Below, piece after piece: positions 34,422-37,207 of a stretch of DNA of 37,207 bases. The notes beneath the pieces are model-generated. The model was not told the origin of the DNA. It searched no databases and worked only from the letters and a program-made list of their open reading frames with translations. A program made the translations under genes and the position numbers. The DNA lies in the IMG/VR virus record IMGVR_UViG_3300034418_007420, positions 1 through 37,207 of that record; one strand, 5' to 3'. This stretch comes from a virus. Position 1 is the first letter of the stretch, and each line of letters starts with the position of its first letter.

Positions 34422-34596
34422 CTTTAGGAAGATAGTTGGGGAATATGACCCAGAACGTCCTGCATTAGATCTTACAACACCATGGTACGAGTGGAACTCT
34501 TACTGTGAATGTTGTAGGAGTTTGAATGCTCCAGGTCAACCACGTTTAGGTAGATTTATGGCATTTCAGAGTTATTTTAAATACATAGGAGTTTAA
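34411..34596 (+). CDS. Hypothetical small protein
   Basis: The 61-residue product includes TTPWYEWNSYCECCRSLNAP, with C-x-C-C that could bind metal, and ends GRFMAFQSYFKYIGV. Unrecognised. Confidence 0.6.
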   Translation: MLVDFRKIVGEYDPERPALDLTTPWYEWNSYCECCRSLNAPGQPRLGRFMAFQSYFKYIGV

Positions 34597-34605
34597 GTAG
34601 AACTA

Positions 34606-34836
34606 ATGTCACTAAGCAATTCTGTAGAAGAAAGTTTGAAAGAAGCAGAATCTAGTCTTCGTAATGCTCTAGCATTCGCAGCAAGACAAGAAAAACCATT
34701 TGTTTCGAGAGAAATCTCTGAAATGATCTGTAAGATTGATAATCTGCGTAAAGCAGATAAAATCATTGATAAAATTGAGAACCGTATGAAGGACGGTGGA
34801 GATAATAATGGATTGTTTGGCACATTCTTTGGTTAA
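34606..34836 (+). CDS. Hypothetical helical small protein
   Basis: The 76-residue product is mostly helical (SVEESLKEAESSLRNALAFA, REISEMICKIDNLRKADKII) with a Gly/Asn/Phe tail GDNNGLFGTFFG. It resembles widespread small cyanophage genes, from memory only; function unknown. Confidence 0.68.
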   Translation: MSLSNSVEESLKEAESSLRNALAFAARQEKPFVSREISEMICKIDNLRKADKIIDKIENRMKDGGDNNGLFGTFFG

Positions 34837-34873
34837 GTTTCATTTAGCAATCCCAAAGAGAATCTTAAGAAAA

Positions 34874-34902
34874 CTTCATTCTTGATTAAATAGCAGTATA
34901 AT
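34874..34902 (+). promoter_or_regulatory. Possible promoter with perfect -10 box
   Basis: TATAAT (34897-34902) lies 21 nt before the next ATG; the best -35 is a weak CTTCAT at 17-bp spacing. Confidence 0.38.
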
Positions 34903-34923
34903 ATCAGGAAACGCACACAAACT

Positions 34924-35088
34924 ATGACACTGACTCAAGAAGAGTGGAAAGAGTTGAAAGATCTTAAGAGAGCAATTAATGAGTATCCTGCTTCCGTTCA
35001 CTGGGATAAGATGGAACGTTTTGGTTATCTTATGGTGAAAAGTTTGAATGGCGATTGTGAGAAATATCAAACAATCAAGACCAAATAA
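34924..35088 (+). CDS. Hypothetical small protein
   Basis: The 54-residue product (TLTQEEWKELKDLKRAINEY, VHWDKMERFGYLMVKSLNGD) is helical. It stands between a possible promoter and a strong terminator and may form a one-gene transcript. Confidence 0.65.
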   Translation: MTLTQEEWKELKDLKRAINEYPASVHWDKMERFGYLMVKSLNGDCEKYQTIKTK

Positions 35089-35094
35089 ACCAGT

Positions 35095-35126
35095 AAGTCA
35101 AGTGGCACATACCACTTGACTTTTTT
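35095..35126 (+). terminator. Rho-independent terminator overlapping a promoter
   Basis: 11-bp perfect stem AAGTCAAGTGG / CCACTTGACTT (35095-35105 with 35112-35122), loop CACATA, then a T-run to 35126. Its 3' arm contains the -35 box of the next promoter. Confidence 0.85.
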
Positions 35127-35144
35127 GTTAAATGGGACTATTAT
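35116..35144 (+). promoter_or_regulatory. Sigma-70-type promoter embedded in a terminator
   Basis: TTGACT (35116-35121), 17-bp spacer including the T-run, TATTAT (35139-35144), 24 nt before the ATG at 35169. The -35 box is the 3' arm of the terminator stem. Confidence 0.65.
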
Positions 35145-35168
35145 CTAAAAGTAATACCAAAGAGGTAA

Positions 35169-35408
35169 ATGGCACAGAAATTCTTATACGTCGTTGATCA
35201 TTTTGTCCCCTTTCCAAGTTCCGAATATGGTGGGGTTTGGAATGTAATCGCAAAAGACGATGATGAATGCTTCGATCTCATTAAAGACTACGATGGGGGT
35301 TTTAACGAAGAGTTTTATGTAAACTTGCGTGATAGAGTTGTAAACTCACGTAATTATCCTCTGTCTTCTAATGAAGAATCGTGTGTAGTTGAGTCCTTTA
35401 CCACCTAA
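35169..35408 (+). CDS. Hypothetical small protein
   Basis: The 79-residue product (KFLYVVDHFVPFPSSEYGGV, WNVIAKDDDECFDLIKDYDG) is not recognised. It is first in a five-gene run driven by the promoter at 35116. Its stop and the next start overlap (TAATG). Confidence 0.68.
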   Translation: MAQKFLYVVDHFVPFPSSEYGGVWNVIAKDDDECFDLIKDYDGGFNEEFYVNLRDRVVNSRNYPLSSNEESCVVESFTT

Positions 35409-35575
35409 TGGCAGAAAAAATGTCAAGAACTGATGCTCTAGTTTTTCATCTCAAGAGAGAACATGCAAATCAAGTTGACTACTTGAGGGAGCAAATACTA
35501 AATCAAAAGAAAGAAATTGAGTTTCTAAAAAACCAAATAAAACTTATAACAGAAGGCAGAACTTACGATTGCTAA
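35408..35575 (+). CDS. Hypothetical coiled-coil small protein
   Basis: The 55-residue product (RTDALVFHLKREHANQVDYL, REQILNQKKEIEFLKNQIKL) has heptad-like Leu/Ile spacing and is probably a coiled coil. It overlaps the previous stop by one base. Confidence 0.62.
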   Translation: MAEKMSRTDALVFHLKREHANQVDYLREQILNQKKEIEFLKNQIKLITEGRTYDC

Positions 35576-35576
35576 A

Positions 35577-35750
35577 ATGACTGATAAAGAATTAAACATA
35601 TACATCCTCGAAGACTTTTGTTGCACAAGAATGGACGAACTTGTTGAAGAAGACAGGTTTGACGATTCTCATGCTATCTTCCAAGAGTTTATGTTTGATT
35701 GCGACAAAAAAGACTACTTCTTTCTTGAGGACTTAACTAATGTTTGTTGA
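35577..35750 (+). CDS. Hypothetical acidic small protein
   Basis: The 57-residue product is strongly acidic (LNIYILEDFCCTRMDELVEE, FMFDCDKKDYFFLEDL). It overlaps the next gene by 11 nt. Small acidic phage proteins sometimes mimic DNA or inhibit host enzymes, but nothing here shows that. Confidence 0.6.
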   Translation: MTDKELNIYILEDFCCTRMDELVEEDRFDDSHAIFQEFMFDCDKKDYFFLEDLTNVC

Positions 35751-35919
35751 AGGTGCCGAAGTAGAATATGATGGTCATTTTGGTGTTATTGCATTTATAT
35801 GTGATGACTATTCAGTTCTTAAACTTCCAGCAGTAGGAAAAAATAACAACCCAGCAAGATTGCTTATATTTAAGCAATATTATTCAAAAGTAACCGTATT
35901 AAAAGATAGTGGGAGGTAA
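35740..35919 (+). CDS. Hypothetical small protein
   Basis: The 59-residue product (FVEGAEVEYDGHFGVIAFIC, ARLLIFKQYYSKVTVLKD) looks like a small beta-barrel (KOW or SH3-like in pattern). Unrecognised. Confidence 0.62.
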   Translation: MFVEGAEVEYDGHFGVIAFICDDYSVLKLPAVGKNNNPARLLIFKQYYSKVTVLKDSGR

Positions 35920-35920
35920 A

Positions 35921-36088
35921 ATGTCAGAAGAAATTCCTTTATATGATCTCCAAGAAGAGTTGACAAATGGATGGTTTACTGTAAATGAGGGAAAAAATTT
36001 AAATAAAGAAGACTGTACTAACCTATACAATACTTTACTTCGACAAGGAGTAAACCCACGTAGGTTAAAGATAGTTAGAGTTGCTTAG
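35921..36088 (+). CDS. Hypothetical small protein
   Basis: The 55-residue product (PLYDLQEELTNGWFTVNEGK, LYNTLLRQGVNPRRLKIVRV) follows GGGAGG. It is the last gene before the second terminator-promoter element. Confidence 0.62.
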   Translation: MSEEIPLYDLQEELTNGWFTVNEGKNLNKEDCTNLYNTLLRQGVNPRRLKIVRVA

Positions 36089-36107
36089 GACACCCGAATA
36101 ACTGGCA

Positions 36108-36146
36108 CAGACCCCTTGACTTTTGGTTGAGGGGTCTGTATTATTT
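36108..36146 (+). terminator. Terminator hairpin overlapping a promoter
   Basis: 13-bp stem CAGACCCCTTGAC / GTTGAGGGGTCTG (36108-36120 with 36126-36138; two wobble pairs), loop TTTTG, followed by an AT-rich tail rather than a pure T-run. Confidence 0.7.
36116..36144 (+). promoter_or_regulatory. Sigma-70-type promoter embedded in a terminator
   Basis: TTGACT (36116-36121), 17-bp spacer, TATTAT (36139-36144), 22 nt before the helicase ATG. Same boxes and spacing as at 35116, again overlapping a hairpin. Confidence 0.65.
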
Positions 36147-36166
36147 GTATATTGATATTTTTATTG

Positions 36167-37207
36167 ATGATTCAACTCCGACCACATCAGTCTCGCGGTT
36201 GTGACGCGATGATTGTGAATGATAAGGGTCAAATCATTGTACCTACTGGCGGTGGTAAGACCCTGACTATGATTATGGATGTTAAGCGTATCCTTGATAT
36301 TCAACCACAAACTATTGTTGTAGTTGTTCCTCGTATTCTGCTCATTGAGCAGATCTGCCATGAGTTTCTTGAAGTTATCGACACCAAGAATGTTCATGTG
36401 ATGCATGTGCATTCTGGAATCACACGTCATTTCAGTAGCACAAGACCCAAGCAAATTCATATGTTTGCGAATGTTGCTCGTACCGCTGGTGAGAGTTGCA
36501 TTATCTTCACAACTTACAACTCCCTCAATCGTATTCAGCAGGCAGACATTGAGGTCAATACCATTTACTTTGACGAGGCACACAATAGCGTAAAGAAGAA
36601 CTTCTTTCCTGCTACTGAGTTTTTCTCCAATGAAGCAGATCGTTGCTATTTCTTTACTGCAACTCCTGTTCACTCTGTTGCCACTAACAAACCCGGCATG
36701 AATGACGCTGAGGTTTATGGTAATGTGATCTGTAAGGTTCCTGCTCCTGAACTTGTTCAGGGTGGATTTATTGTTCCCCCCAAGGTATCTGTAAGGCAGA
36801 TTGATATTGCTTGCTCTAACGCCTTTGAGAGGGACTGTAAGCACCTTCTAGACACTGTTGAGGGTGAATATATCACCAAAGGTCTAATTTGCGCAAAGTC
36901 CACTAAACAGATCGTTGGACTGATGTCTAACACCAGTTTCCTTCAAGAAATGCAAGAGCGTGGTTATTCTGTGCTCTACATTACTGCTAAGACTGGTGCA
37001 GTTATCGACGGCAAGAAGGTCAATCGTGAGGAGTTCTTTGACACTCTGAACGCATGGGGTAAGGATAACTCTAAGAAGTTTGTAGTTCTACATCACAGCA
37101 TCATTTCTGAGGGCATTAGTGTCTCTGGTCTTGAGGCAGTTGTGTTTATGCGTTCTATGAACTATATTGGTATTCTACAGAGTGTAGGTCGCACACTGCG
37201 CCTACAC
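36167..37207 (+). CDS. SF2 DEAD/DEAH-type helicase, 3' end missing
   Basis: 347 codons are open to the right edge. The start MIQLRPHQ leads straight into the helicase core: Walker A PTGGGKT (26-32), motif Ia VVVPRILLIEQ, DEAH (136-139), motif III TATP (164-167), and motif VI QSVGRTLR (338-345). It is an ATP-dependent nucleic-acid translocase. T4 UvsW has a sizeable domain before its helicase core, absent here, so this is either a UvsW relative lacking that domain or another phage SF2 helicase used in replication, recombination or transcript handling. Codon use is richer in C-ending codons than in the small genes upstream. It is driven by the promoter at 36116. Confidence 0.88.
   Translation, partial: MIQLRPHQSRGCDAMIVNDKGQIIVPTGGGKTLTMIMDVKRILDIQPQTIVVVVPRILLIEQICHEFLEVIDTKNVHVMHVHSGITRHFSSTRPKQIHMFANVARTAGESCIIFTTYNSLNRIQQADIEVNTIYFDEAHNSVKKNFFPATEFFSNEADRCYFFTATPVHSVATNKPGMNDAEVYGNVICKVPAPELVQGGFIVPPKVSVRQIDIACSNAFERDCKHLLDTVEGEYITKGLICAKSTKQIVGLMSNTSFLQEMQERGYSVLYITAKTGAVIDGKKVNREEFFDTLNAWGKDNSKKFVVLHHSIISEGISVSGLEAVVFMRSMNYIGILQSVGRTLRLH

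Noticed and set aside
36161-36844. 227-codon open frame on the minus strand
   Set aside because: It lies exactly antisense to the helicase core with all its motifs; its translation shows no domain and is a by-product of that gene's codon use.

Overview
The window looks like part of a T4-like cyanophage genome (a marine myovirus of the Kyanoviridae type infecting Synechococcus or Prochlorococcus). The basis is AT-rich, tightly packed, almost entirely plus-strand genes; T4-type late promoter octamers (TATAAATA and one-mismatch forms) in front of structural genes; long fibre genes with a peptidase S74 C-terminus; several 2-oxoglutarate/Fe(II) oxygenases beside tail genes; and an SF2 helicase behind host-like sigma-70 promoters. 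No host chromosomal gene, tRNA, integrase, IS or CRISPR was seen.

Region 1 (1-10.8 kb) alternates beta-propeller genes with modifying enzymes. Three genes (2-1078, partial; 4030-5922; 7415-8401) are built almost only from a ~47-residue kelch-like repeat with invariant blocks (GYFGGG, VDRIDYSNDTATAS, GPLS, AATGNSS) and two variable patches. Repeats come in blocks of exactly six, as expected for six-bladed propellers. Between them lie a GT-A glycosyltransferase, a GT4 glycosyltransferase with an unrecognised C-terminal half, a sulfotransferase and five 2OG-oxygenase-like proteins, one of which has lost its catalytic residues.

Region 2 (10.8-27.9 kb) carries virion/tail genes: a BppU-like N-domain protein, two small paralogues, a 734-aa fibre, a coiled-coil protein, a 3074-aa mosaic fibre ending in an S74 chaperone/protease, a 91-aa protein, and a 1040-aa adhesin in which a LamG-like domain is split by a glycine-rich insert and followed by another six-repeat propeller and a Calx-beta-like domain. 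The adhesin ties the propeller family to the virion. Two small hypothetical genes follow.

Region 3 (27.9-32.4 kb) has a lone minus-strand cupin, then a run of carbohydrate genes: a GH130/GH43-like propeller, a GT2/GT7-like transferase, and an FkbM-GT25-TPR fusion.

Region 4 (32.4-36.1 kb) switches to sigma-70 promoters and thirteen to fourteen short, often overlapping genes, many under 60 residues. Region 5 is the start of an SF2 helicase running off the right edge.

Working interpretation (inference): regions 1-3 form a host-recognition locus in which repeat-homogenised propellers with variable, proline-rich loops serve as exchangeable adhesin heads, possibly hydroxylated, glycosylated or sulfated by the interleaved enzymes.
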